Positions 16,621-23,984 of a stretch of DNA of 64,000 bases are shown piece after piece; within the stretch, counting starts at the first letter, position 1, and each line of letters starts with the position of its first letter. The translations under genes and the position numbers were made by a program. The DNA lies in assembly GCF_900604355.1 (NCBI RefSeq), contig NZ_UWOE01000001.1, positions 3,224,001-3,288,000 on the forward strand, read 5' to 3'. The notes beneath the pieces were generated by a model, which saw only the letters and a list, made by a program, of their open reading frames with translations, ran no database searches and had not been told where the DNA came from. This DNA is from Luxibacter massiliensis (GTDB taxonomy: Bacteria; Bacillota; Clostridia; Lachnospirales; Lachnospiraceae).

Positions 16621-17532
16621 TCATTTATCATATTGTTTTCTGGCCTGCTCTAAAAATGCCTTGATATCATCCCGCAGCGTCTTTGGCTCTATAATTTCCG
16701 CTTTATCCCCCAAGCTTGCAAAAGTGCTTACGATCCACTCCGGGTATTCCGTATAAAAGGAAACGTAGAGAGAATTGTTTTCTTCCCGGATATTGCTCTG
16801 GCCAAAGAAATCAATCGCCAGAAACTCATAAGATTTATCCATTCTGACTGTAACCAATTGCCCCACACCATTTGAAAATGCGCTCTGCAATACCGGAATT
16901 TCATAATCTGTCCGTTCTGTATAGATCTGCTCGCAAAGCAACACCTTCGATATTCTGTTAAGCTTAAAAACACGGAAATCCTGTCTTTGTGTGCAGTAGG
17001 CGAAAAGATACCAGTATTCTTCTTTAAAAATGAGCTTATAAGGTTCCACGGTTCTTTTGGAGTATCCATTGCTGCTGTAATACTCCAGTTCCAACAGGCG
17101 CCGGGAGGCAATCGCAGAACGGATGATTTTGATTTTTTCAATGGTCGTATTCTTATGGTTCCAGGATGTGAAATCAATGATGATATCATTCTCCAGCAGC
17201 AGCTTATCTTCCTGTCCAAGGCGCAGCTTCGCAAGCAGTGTCTTTATTTTTGAACTCTCATCAATACTTGCAAACCCTTGTATACCGGACACAATTAGAT
17301 CTATGTCCTCTTTATTCAGGACTGATTTGCTGTATTTAAAGTTTGGAAGCAAAGATATACCGCCGCCAATACCCTGCTGTGTAGTCACTGGGAACCCTGC
17401 GCTGGACAAATCCAACAAATCCCTATGGATCGTGCGCACAGAGACCTCAAAATACTCCGCCAGCTCCTGTGCCGTTATTTTTTCCCGCTCCAATAAAATA
17501 CATAATATACCGAACATTCTGTTGCTTTTCAT
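16621..17532 (-). CDS. WYL-domain regulator (YafY/DeoR type)
   Basis: 303 residues: an N-terminal HTH_11 (REKITAQELAEYFEVSVRTI, then RDLLDLSSAGFPV), and a WYL domain at about 140-215 (LLELEYYSSNG, RTVEPYKLIFKEEYWYLFAY, FRVFKLNRI). The WCX C-terminal part is present and the length is normal. WYL proteins bind nucleic acid or nucleotide ligands and often sit in defence or stress loci. Here no intact target is adjacent: the region upstream holds only gene fragments, so it may be an orphan or act on its own promoter. Confidence 0.85.
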   Translation of the reverse strand: MKSNRMFGILCILLEREKITAQELAEYFEVSVRTIHRDLLDLSSAGFPVTTQQGIGGGISLLPNFKYSKSVLNKEDIDLIVSGIQGFASIDESSKIKTLLAKLRLGQEDKLLLENDIIIDFTSWNHKNTTIEKIKIIRSAIASRRLLELEYYSSNGYSKRTVEPYKLIFKEEYWYLFAYCTQRQDFRVFKLNRISKVLLCEQIYTERTDYEIPVLQSAFSNGVGQLVTVRMDKSYEFLAIDFFGQSNIREENNSLYVSFYTEYPEWIVSTFASLGDKAEIIEPKTLRDDIKAFLEQARKQYDK

Positions 17533-17552
17533 TCAAGGCACCTCCTCTGTCA

Positions 17553-17582
17553 ATTTTACAGAAATAAGACATCAAATGTCAA
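17553..17582 (-). promoter_or_regulatory. Promoter of the WYL regulator
   Basis: TTGACA (complement of 17577-17582) and TAAAAT (complement of 17553-17558), spacer 18, followed by GAGGAGG before the ATG. Confidence 0.7.
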
Positions 17583-17696
17583 GTTTCCGCTGTAACAGAC
17601 AAAGTGAACCTATCTATGGCAAAAGATTACGGAGCTTATGTTTCCACGCCAGATACCCCGTCAGCTTGCTGCGGCGCATCTGGGCAGATTCATCAG

Positions 17697-17735
17697 GCGA
17701 TACAAAAATCAAAATATGTATCCGGGTATGGCTTG
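17697..17735 (-). pseudogene. Copy of the vanX 3' end
   Basis: Bases 17703-17733 are identical to 28757-28787 at the end of vanX and encode the same PYPDTYFDFC ending in the same strand sense. Sequence on the vanX N-terminal side diverges at once, so only the tail is present, 11 kb from the intact gene. Confidence 0.75.
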
Positions 17736-17782
17736 TTGTTTTGGCAGGTATTTGATAATTTATGTGGCTCCCCCGGCGACCA

Positions 17783-17890
17783 CTTCAATGAATAGAAATT
17801 ATCCTGCTCCCTTTGCAATGACGAATAATATTTTCCCAATACCATTATATCGTGCACATAATCAAGCTGATCCGGTGTCCAAGAGAGAAG
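17783..17890 (-). pseudogene. Decayed fragment of the 15137-15853 methyltransferase
   Basis: Aligns with about 15272-15387 with scattered changes and small indels; the protein-level match is LLSWTPDQLDYVHDIM against LLSWTPDQLDYMHDIM. It has no start, motif I or intact frame. Confidence 0.8.
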
Positions 17891-17898
17891 CATATAAA

Positions 17899-17941
17899 GA
17901 GAGCCGACAAGCTGTCATCATTTCTCACATGTTCGGCTCTG
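17899..17941. repeat. Hairpin AGAGCCGACA ... TGTTCGGCTCT
   Basis: Arms of about ten bases enclose a 21-base loop. No T-run follows, so it is a weak terminator candidate. The right arm continues into the 40-base direct repeat. Confidence 0.4.
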
Positions 17942-17972
17942 CGTCTGTGCGTCTGGCTCTATGATGATATGT
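17933..17972. repeat. 40-base direct repeat, copy A
   Basis: Matches 18921-18960 at 39 of 40 positions. The two copies bracket the membrane-protein and cupin genes. A second short similarity (CTTCCCGACRAATWRG) occurs at about 18494 and 18964, suggesting that the intervening segment was inserted between these halves. Confidence 0.7.
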
Positions 17973-17978
17973 AATATT

Positions 17979-18461
17979 CTAAAACAGCGTCAAAAAATAT
18001 CCGTCAATCAGAGCAACTAACAAATACATTATCAATGCTCTGCCAAATGCTTCGATATGCTTTCTTGGATTTTGGTACAGTTTCTTTTCTGGAAGTTTAG
18101 TAAAGCGGATTCGCTTTGTGTTTCTCCACCACAAAAGGTCAATAATAAGCAAGTCAAACAAATTCATTCCCTGTCCTATTACACTTAGGGAAAGAACATT
18201 GTGCCAAAAGTCCTTTTCTCGGATAAACAGCCCAAATATAAACAACAGACATAAGAACAGTAGAAAATTTGACGCAAACGCTATTATTTTTTTGCTCTCC
18301 TTAAACTGTACTTGATACTCTGCAATATCCTTTATGCGGCTCTGTACTTCGTCTGGATAAGACGAATAGCTTTTCAGATTCTTTTCGTCTGTACCTGTTC
18401 CCAAATAGCAAAACAAGAAAAAAACGATACATAAAATAATTGTTTCGATTATTACAATCAT
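17979..18461 (-). CDS. Small integral membrane protein, 160 aa
   Basis: Four predicted membrane helices: the N-terminal IETIILCIVFFLFCYLG, a pair around 60-105, and a C-terminal ALIMYLLVALIDGYFLTLF. The loop carries WWRNTKRIRFTKLPE. A good AGGAG precedes the ATG. It resembles small membrane proteins found beside resistance genes in Clostridia, sometimes labelled transporter permease without proof. Function unknown. Confidence 0.7.
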   Translation of the reverse strand: MIVIIETIILCIVFFLFCYLGTGTDEKNLKSYSSYPDEVQSRIKDIAEYQVQFKESKKIIAFASNFLLFLCLLFIFGLFIREKDFWHNVLSLSVIGQGMNLFDLLIIDLLWWRNTKRIRFTKLPEKKLYQNPRKHIEAFGRALIMYLLVALIDGYFLTLF

Positions 18462-18531
18462 GGTCTGTACTCCTGTTATAAATGAATGCTTTTCTTCCCG
18501 ACGAATAGGAAGTTGTCACTGTTGTATTCGG

Positions 18532-18879
18532 TCACTCATTGTATGTTCCGCCTGTATTTTCTTTGTTGAGAGTTCCCTCAACTTCAATTAAAAGGCACTT
18601 GACTAATTCCTTGCAAACGGGTCGGTGTTTCGTTCCTTTGGGAATAATTATAAAATCTCCCTCACATAAATGTGTCAGTCCATCCTCAAATTCAATGTCA
18701 AACTCCCCCTCAATACAGTAAAACATTTCATCGGAATTTTCGTGTACATGAAAATCTAAAGTTCTATTCTCCGCTTGCAGCACATTTAACATATGATTAT
18801 TCAAAGTACCTACTCGCTCATAATGGAATAATTTATCAATTATATTTACTTTTTCTTTCAAATTTACTTTTTGTATCAT
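18532..18879 (-). CDS. Cupin-domain protein
   Basis: 115 residues making one cupin barrel: LDFHVHENSDEMFYCIEGE gives motif 1 (His, His, Glu) and GDFIIIPKGTKHRP gives motif 2 (His). These residues bind a metal in the family. Stand-alone cupins of this size are often small-molecule isomerases or sensors; no substrate can be inferred. It has its own ribosome site and no operon partner. Confidence 0.85.
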   Translation of the reverse strand: MIQKVNLKEKVNIIDKLFHYERVGTLNNHMLNVLQAENRTLDFHVHENSDEMFYCIEGEFDIEFEDGLTHLCEGDFIIIPKGTKHRPVCKELVKCLLIEVEGTLNKENTGGTYNE

Positions 18880-18920
18880 ATATTTTTATCTCCATGAATT
18901 ACTAATTCTTCACAAGTTCA

Positions 18921-18960
18921 TCGGCTCTGCGTCTGTGCGTCTGGCACTATGATGATATGT
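18921..18960. repeat. 40-base direct repeat, copy B
   Basis: See copy A at 17933-17972; one mismatch (T to A). Here it lies between the cupin promoter region and the C39-like peptidase stop. Confidence 0.7.
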
Positions 18961-18991
18961 CGTTCTTCCCGACAAATTAGAATTTGTGACA

Positions 18992-19351
18992 TCAATCCTC
19001 AAAAATTCCCAAAAATGATGTTATTTTCCCATGAGTATATTCTCCCTCAATCACGCCAAATTCTGGGTCATAATATTTACCATCATAGAACAATACCCAA
19101 TGGGTATAGCCGCCGTTTGCATGAACGGTCAAAATGGAATACTCATACGGCTTAGGATTTTTTTTCGATATGCGGACATTCTTTTCCGCATGACGTATTC
19201 CATACTTGTCAAGTATTTCTATAAGTTGCCCGATACTGGTCGAACCGCTTGTTTTCATATCTTTAATCACATCATTTACAGACTTATCTGCAATCATTGC
19301 AATACATGCCTGTCCACAGGTTTCAAAAGTTGGTTGTTTTATTAGCTTCAT
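18992..19351 (-). CDS. C39-like papain-fold cysteine peptidase, solo domain
   Basis: 119 residues from the ATG at 19349-19351 (MKLIKQPTFETCGQAC); the in-frame ATG five codons earlier is the ribosome site itself. The catalytic Cys lies in TCGQACIAMIADKS, the His in GGYTHWVLFYDGKYYDPEFG, and the Asp just after. The layout matches the N-terminal peptidase of bacteriocin exporters but without a transporter. It may cleave a small peptide or be an anti-bacteriocin factor (inference). Confidence 0.75.
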   Translation of the reverse strand: MKLIKQPTFETCGQACIAMIADKSVNDVIKDMKTSGSTSIGQLIEILDKYGIRHAEKNVRISKKNPKPYEYSILTVHANGGYTHWVLFYDGKYYDPEFGVIEGEYTHGKITSFLGIFED

Positions 19352-19403
19352 ATTTCTTCCCTCCATTATCTATTCTAACCCAAAGAATTTGTGGCTTTGT
19401 CAA

Positions 19404-19592
19404 TCAGCGCTGCAATGTTGTTTCAAGTCTTTTAATCACTGTTACCTGTAAATCCTTTGCGTCAATCAAGCTTTCCTGTCTGCACTTCGGGCAGTAAAGC
19501 GGAAAGTTTTTCAGCTCTGTATCTGTCCGTATCTGTAATCTTGTTTTGTTGCCGCAGACAGGGTAACGTATCCATTCCGTTCTATTGCTCAT
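19404..19592 (-). CDS. Cysteine-rich KTR protein, copy 1
   Basis: About 62 residues: MSNRTEWIRYPVCGNKTRLQ, then NFPLYCPKCRQESLID, the Cys_rich_KTR zinc-ribbon pattern (VCGNKTR plus CPKC). One Cys of the usual CPVCG is Tyr-Pro here (YPVCG). The start is uncertain between ATGs at 19590-19592 and 19596-19598; the frame overlaps the end of the serine hydrolase gene. Common on Clostridia mobile elements, role unknown. Confidence 0.75.
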   Translation of the reverse strand: MSNRTEWIRYPVCGNKTRLQIRTDTELKNFPLYCPKCRQESLIDAKDLQVTVIKRLETTLQR

Positions 19593-20577
19593 ACCCATCA
19601 ATTTTTTCCTCTATCTGTTCTTTGATAAAATCAATTCGGTCAAACACTGTCGGTTTGAAATAAGCAGCAACCGCTACCACCAATTCCTTTTTGGGATTGA
19701 TATAAATAACATTTCCGCTATTTCCGATAGCCGCATAACTCCCCTCATTTTCATCAATAATCCACCACAAATATCCATATTTCATATCACGAAATTTTTC
19801 ACCGCAGCACAACCTAACCTTTGTGCTTTCTTCAAGCCATTTTTCAGAAACAATACGCTCATTATGAAAAACTCCTTTTTTCAGACAGAGCAATCCTATC
19901 TTTGACATTTCATCAGCAGATAGACAAAGACCATATCCCGCAGCCCCAACTCCCTTTTCGTCCGAAAACCAAATATTTCCTTTTGGCGTCTTTCCTACTG
20001 TAAACGCCTTGTGTGCTTCAGCGTCGGGAGCCACATATATTTTCCTCGGCGCAATCATAAGCGGCTCAAACAGATATTTATTTGCAAAATCTACCGTTGT
20101 CATTTTGCTTACGGCTGCAATGATACCAGTGAGAATATGTATACCCAAGGTAGAGTATTGAAATTCTCCCGTTATGCCACGCCTGCCGCCCAAAAAATCC
20201 AAAGCGGCAATGCTCCAATCTTCCTGCACACATATTTTTGACCAAGGCTCTGCTTTATACTTATAGGGTGCGGTCATTGTTAGAAGATTTTTCAATGTGA
20301 TTTTTTGAATTGTCTTTTCTCCCCGTTTGATTTTGTAATCTGGAAAATAATCTAACACATAATCGTCTATGCTCCCAATCAATCCTTTATCAACGGCAAT
20401 GCCAACCAACAAGGAAACAACGCTTTTTGTGACAGACATTGTATGTACCGTATCATTGGCTTTGTAATTATTCCATGTATCGTTAATGACTGTCTTTCCG
20501 TTTTGAATTACAGCCACTTGACAAATATTTGACTGGCTATCTGAAACATAACTGTGAAATTCTGATAAATTTATCAT
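19582..20577 (-). CDS. Serine hydrolase of the class C beta-lactamase/PBP4 family
   Basis: About 331 residues. The active-site SxxK is SVTK (about residue 49), the Tyr motif is YST in EFQYSTLGIH, and the third motif region is AIGNSGNVIY. The ATG at 20575-20577 is taken; a TTG two codons earlier is closer to AGGAG and is possible. There is no signal peptide, so it is probably cytoplasmic and an esterase or amidase rather than a true beta-lactamase. Confidence 0.85.
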   Translation of the reverse strand: MINLSEFHSYVSDSQSNICQVAVIQNGKTVINDTWNNYKANDTVHTMSVTKSVVSLLVGIAVDKGLIGSIDDYVLDYFPDYKIKRGEKTIQKITLKNLLTMTAPYKYKAEPWSKICVQEDWSIAALDFLGGRRGITGEFQYSTLGIHILTGIIAAVSKMTTVDFANKYLFEPLMIAPRKIYVAPDAEAHKAFTVGKTPKGNIWFSDEKGVGAAGYGLCLSADEMSKIGLLCLKKGVFHNERIVSEKWLEESTKVRLCCGEKFRDMKYGYLWWIIDENEGSYAAIGNSGNVIYINPKKELVVAVAAYFKPTVFDRIDFIKEQIEEKIDGYEQ

Positions 20578-20644
20578 CTTCAATCGTACTCCTTATCTGT
20601 TTTTGTTGTAAAGATTGGGTTTCCTGTCAAAGTGTAGCTCACAT

Positions 20645-21066
20645 TTAATTCTTATATACTATCTTTTTAATGGGATAATAGACTTCGGTTATATTATCAT
20701 TTATATCTGCAACCTGTGATGGGTCTGTCATATAGACTTCAAATAGAGCATCTGTATTCTCATACCCCTCTTTTTCTGCCCATTTTGCTTGTTTTGCATA
20801 AACCGAAGAAAGTTTAGAGTATGCGCCTTGTGCAATAGTTTTTAAGCATAATCCAGGGCAAAAATCCCTTGTACCTGTGACGTATTCTTGTACGGGGATA
20901 GCAAACTCTGTATCTAAACCAGAGGGAGAATATTCCGCACTATGAAAAAGCACCATTGGTTCGCCAGTCATTGTTAGTTTATCGACTGCAATCCTTTTGA
21001 ATAACTTTCCAAAGCACTTGATGTATTCAGTAGGATAATCTACTACTTGTACTTCTTTACCCGTAA
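20645..21066 (-). pseudogene. GyrI-like effector-binding domain, 5'-truncated
   Basis: The frame VQVVDYPTEYIKCFGKLFKR through to PIKKIVYKN matches GyrI/AraC effector-binding domains, as in the C-terminal half of MerR-type regulators. The frame continues upstream into the KTR gene without any start, so the DNA-binding half is lost. An internal ATG at 20969-20971 would give 108 residues but splits the fold. Junction near 21050-21070. Confidence 0.7.
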
Positions 21067-21210
21067 GTCCTTTACTTCAATCAAACTTTCCTGCTTGCAC
21101 TTCGGGCAGTAGAGGGGAAAGTTTTTCAGTTCCGTATCTTCCCGTATCTGCAACCTTGTTTTATTGCCGCAGACAGGGCAGTGTACCCATTCAGATACCA
21201 TCTTTGCCAT
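21043..21210 (-). CDS. Cysteine-rich KTR protein, copy 2, chimeric 3' end
   Basis: 55 residues: MAKMVSEWVHCPVCGNKTRL, then NFPLYCPKCKQESLIEVKDL and a new tail RVKKYK. An AGGAGG lies 12 bases upstream. All four Cys are intact, unlike copy 1. The normal C-terminus is replaced where the sequence passes into the GyrI-like fragment, which is read in another frame. Confidence 0.75.
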   Translation of the reverse strand: MAKMVSEWVHCPVCGNKTRLQIREDTELKNFPLYCPKCKQESLIEVKDLRVKKYK

Positions 21211-21250
21211 ATTATCCGCTAACCTCCTATAATTATATAATCAGTACAAA

Positions 21251-22186
21251 TTACTGCTTTTTTGTAAAGTTAAAAACTTCTTCTTTGATTTCTTCCGCAT
21301 GGCCAACCATTAAGTGTCCGCCGTTTTCAAAAGAAAGAAATGTGCAGTTTGGGAAGCGTTTTACTGCATTTTCCGTGTCGGTATAGTTTATTAGCTTATC
21401 GTCTTTTGCTTGAAAAATCAGTGTTGGAATTTGTAAATCTTCAATGGGATAGCTGTCAAAATTTCTTGCCATATCGGAATTAGTAACAGAAGCGTCCAGT
21501 ATTACGCCACTTTTTCTACTACCGCAAGGAAGCATACTATAAATTGTGGACGGCTCCATACCCATAACAGGACTGAATAACGGGCTAATTAAAAACATAG
21601 CATAATCATTACATAAAAAAGCGGGCGGCCCGGCATATTCCATATACTTTTCCGGCTTTTCTATATATGGCATAGCAGAGCAATATAAAATTAAGCCTTT
21701 TGTTCGTTCCGGATAATCCAACGCGAACCGAATAGCAACGCTTCCGCCAGCCGAAGTTGCTAACAAATATACTTTATCAATTCCTAACTTATCCAATAGT
21801 TCAACATAAGCCTTTGCCTGTTCAGCGGGTGTCCCATCACCCAAAATATCACTACCTAAATATCCAAATCGTGAGGGGGCTATAATTCTATAATCAGAGT
21901 TAAAATCTATACAAGTATCATAGGCTTGGTCGTAGCCGCCAAAAATTCCATGAACAGATAGGATTGTTTCACCCTCTCCCGTATCAACATAACTCATATT
22001 GCCATAACTCAATATAGCTGTTTGAGCCCCATAAGCAGCAAGCCGTTCTTTGCTTGCTTTTACCGCTATACTGCACCGTATTCCTTGAACAATTAGATAG
22101 ACTGCAAGAACAAGCAGAATACCTCCTGTGACATATATTATCATGTGCTTATTCCTAACCTTTCCCGTTGTCCCTTTCGTTGTCAT
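21251..22186 (-). CDS. Alpha/beta hydrolase with N-terminal membrane anchor
   Basis: 311 residues. One membrane helix (residues 14-36) precedes the hydrolase fold: the oxyanion turn ILSVHGIFGG, the nucleophile elbow LLATSAGG (Ser in TSAGG), an acid around DDKLINY and the catalytic His in NGGHLMVGH. It probably faces the outside surface. It overlaps the TetR gene by 32 bases, so it is controlled by that repressor. Substrate unknown; ester or antibiotic hydrolysis is possible. Confidence 0.85.
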   Translation of the reverse strand: MTTKGTTGKVRNKHMIIYVTGGILLVLAVYLIVQGIRCSIAVKASKERLAAYGAQTAILSYGNMSYVDTGEGETILSVHGIFGGYDQAYDTCIDFNSDYRIIAPSRFGYLGSDILGDGTPAEQAKAYVELLDKLGIDKVYLLATSAGGSVAIRFALDYPERTKGLILYCSAMPYIEKPEKYMEYAGPPAFLCNDYAMFLISPLFSPVMGMEPSTIYSMLPCGSRKSGVILDASVTNSDMARNFDSYPIEDLQIPTLIFQAKDDKLINYTDTENAVKRFPNCTFLSFENGGHLMVGHAEEIKEEVFNFTKKQ

Positions 22187-22796
22187 TCCTTGCTCCTTTA
22201 TATGTTTTACAAAATTCTTGCACTACTAAGGTAAGTTCATGTTTGGCTTCCTCTATCTCATCAGGGCGCATATCATATTTTTGAAGCAGATAGAATATAG
22301 GTGTGTAAAAATGCAGCGCAATAATATAAGGATTTTCCCCTTTGATAACTTTTGCGTCTATAAGTTTAGAAAATATTTCTTTTTCATAGTCGATTGCTCC
22401 AGTAATAAATAAATCTTCAAACAGCCGGTTAATTTCCGGGTTATGGTATCGTTCTATCATCAGCATTTTACGAAATTTTGCTGCCACATTATCCTGCAAA
22501 TAAAACATAAAAAGAGCGTTTGCAACCTCGATAAGTTGTTCTTCGGTAATCGTTTCATAAGAGAATGAAGCTGTCTTGCTCCCCGGTAGCTGTATGTTAT
22601 TTCTGATATTTTCCATTCGCTCCGCAAAAACTTCAATACAAGAATTAAAAATGTCCTGCTTGCTCTTGTAGTGTTTATATAGTGATGGTGTTTTTATGCC
22701 TACGGCGTCGGCAATCTCACCGACATAAACCGCACTATATCCCTTTTCCGCAAACAGTGTCAGAGCTTCATTCAAAATCTTCTGTTTTGTTGTCAT
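22155..22796 (-). CDS. TetR-family regulator
   Basis: 213 residues, HTH at about 8-50 (ILNEALTLFAEKGYSAVYVG, then EIADAVGIKTPSLYKHYKSK). The C-terminal domain shares the FRKMLMIERYHNPEINRLFE stretch with the 15837 regulator, so the two are related. It is followed in overlap by the hydrolase it likely controls. Confidence 0.9.
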   Translation of the reverse strand: MTTKQKILNEALTLFAEKGYSAVYVGEIADAVGIKTPSLYKHYKSKQDIFNSCIEVFAERMENIRNNIQLPGSKTASFSYETITEEQLIEVANALFMFYLQDNVAAKFRKMLMIERYHNPEINRLFEDLFITGAIDYEKEIFSKLIDAKVIKGENPYIIALHFYTPIFYLLQKYDMRPDEIEEAKHELTLVVQEFCKTYKGARNDNERDNGKG

Positions 22797-22810
22797 TCTA
22801 CTACCTCCTA

Positions 22811-22863
22811 AGCTAATTCGGATTAGCCTGTTACATTATAAGCTAATTAGAATTAGCTGTCAA
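22811..22863 (-). promoter_or_regulatory. Promoter with double TetR operator
   Basis: TTGACA (complement of 22858-22863), 17 bases, TATAAT (complement of 22835-22840). Palindromes AGCTAAT-N3-ATTAGC(T) lie at 22811-22827 and 22841-22858. The second fills the promoter spacer, exactly as in the 16498-16556 unit. Confidence 0.9.
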
Positions 22864-23008
22864 TGGACTTACGGAAACTTTCACCCAATTTTCATCTTTC
22901 CGAAAAACGGTATAGCGATAAATATGTTCTATTTTGGCTATTCAATAGAACTGTGTAGACATATCCCAAAAGAAAGGTGAACAGTAAAATGTAACAAGAT
23001 GAATAATT

Positions 23009-23203
23009 ATGGCAAAAAGACTAGTACCGAAATACGACTTCAAGGCTTTTGGGGCAGCGATAAAGGCAGCGCGTACAGGGCGCAAGGAGAGCCGCAAAAA
23101 GGTAGGCGACGAAATGTATATCTCACCACGCTACATTGCGAACATTGAGAACAAGGGGCTGCATAATCAATTACATGTTTTCCCTCCGCTGATTTTATTT
23201 TGA
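23009..23203 (+). pseudogene. XRE regulator truncated after the HTH
   Basis: The frame begins MAKRLVPKYDFKAFGAAIKA and shows EMYISPRYIANIENKG, the start of a known small element regulator family, then turns into unrelated LHNQLHVFPP and stops. The distal half of the HTH domain is missing. Junction near 23160, close to the ABC transporter stop. Confidence 0.7.
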
Positions 23204-23232
23204 CATTTCGCCTCAAATCGTTTTAACCAATT

Positions 23233-23979
23233 TCACCATCCCATATCCATCAGCCATTTGTTTACCCTTTCTTCCCGCTGTTTTTCCATACTGCTTCCCA
23301 GCTTGCCTAATGCCAGTTCTCCACGAATACTGCCATCCAGTAAATACATGATTCTGTCACAGGTGCTGGCAACTTTACTGTCATGGGTCACCATAAGAAT
23401 AGACATACCTTCCCGGTTCAGCTTGAGCAGCTCCGCAACCACTTCCACTGCCGCACTTTTATTTAGTGCGCCAGTGGGTTCGTCGGCAAATAGGATTTCC
23501 GGCTCGTTCATTATGCTCCGGCAGATACACGCCCGTTGGAGTTGTCCCCCGGAAACTTGTGTGATCTGACGACTCCCCAATTCGGAAATGGAAAGCTGCC
23601 GCATCCGCCTTTTTGCTTCCGCTATAAGCTCGGACTTTGATTTTCCGCCCTTGCCTTTGTTGGCCTGCATCACTGGCAGTAAAATATTGTCCAGAATGTT
23701 CAGATTGGCGATCATGTTCATCTGCTGAAAAATGAAACCCATCCGATGCAGGCGCAAATCAGCTTTTGCTTCCTCGGAAAGCCCGGTGATCTCCGTATCA
23801 CCCAGCCAGACTTTTCCGCCAGTTGGCTGATCCATGCCCGATACATTGTAGAGCAGCGTGGATTTTCCGGAGCCGGACGGCCCCATGACCGCCAGCATTT
23901 CACCCTGTTTCATCTCAAAGGAAACCTTGTGCAATATCTTATCTTTATTCAAATTTTCTACTTGAAGCAGTTTGTCCAT
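23233..23979 (-). CDS. ABC transporter ATP-binding protein (MacB/LolD type)
   Basis: 248 residues from the ATG at 23977-23979, which has GGAG upstream. Walker A GPSGSGKS, Q-loop FIFQQMN, signature QVSGGQLQRA, Walker B ILFADEPTGALN and H-loop MVTHD are intact. It pairs with the FtsX-like permease ending six bases upstream. Such pairs export or sense peptides and antimicrobials. Confidence 0.9.
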   Translation of the reverse strand: MDKLLQVENLNKDKILHKVSFEMKQGEMLAVMGPSGSGKSTLLYNVSGMDQPTGGKVWLGDTEITGLSEEAKADLRLHRMGFIFQQMNMIANLNILDNILLPVMQANKGKGGKSKSELIAEAKRRMRQLSISELGSRQITQVSGGQLQRACICRSIMNEPEILFADEPTGALNKSAAVEVVAELLKLNREGMSILMVTHDSKVASTCDRIMYLLDGSIRGELALGKLGSSMEKQREERVNKWLMDMGW

Positions 23980-23984
23980 TTGCG

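Larger units (their letters stand above)
17583..17978. other. Graveyard segment of gene fragments
   Basis: The 395 bases between the WYL gene and the membrane protein contain a vanX 3' end copy, a methyltransferase fragment and a hairpin plus a 40-base repeat (listed separately). The part from 17600 to 17700 shows an open plus-strand frame starting MAKDYGAYVS that runs into the vanX fragment and is not a recognisable gene. Confidence 0.5.

Noticed and set aside
18301..18519. 72-codon minus-strand frame
   Set aside because: Out-of-frame shadow of the membrane-protein gene with no family features.
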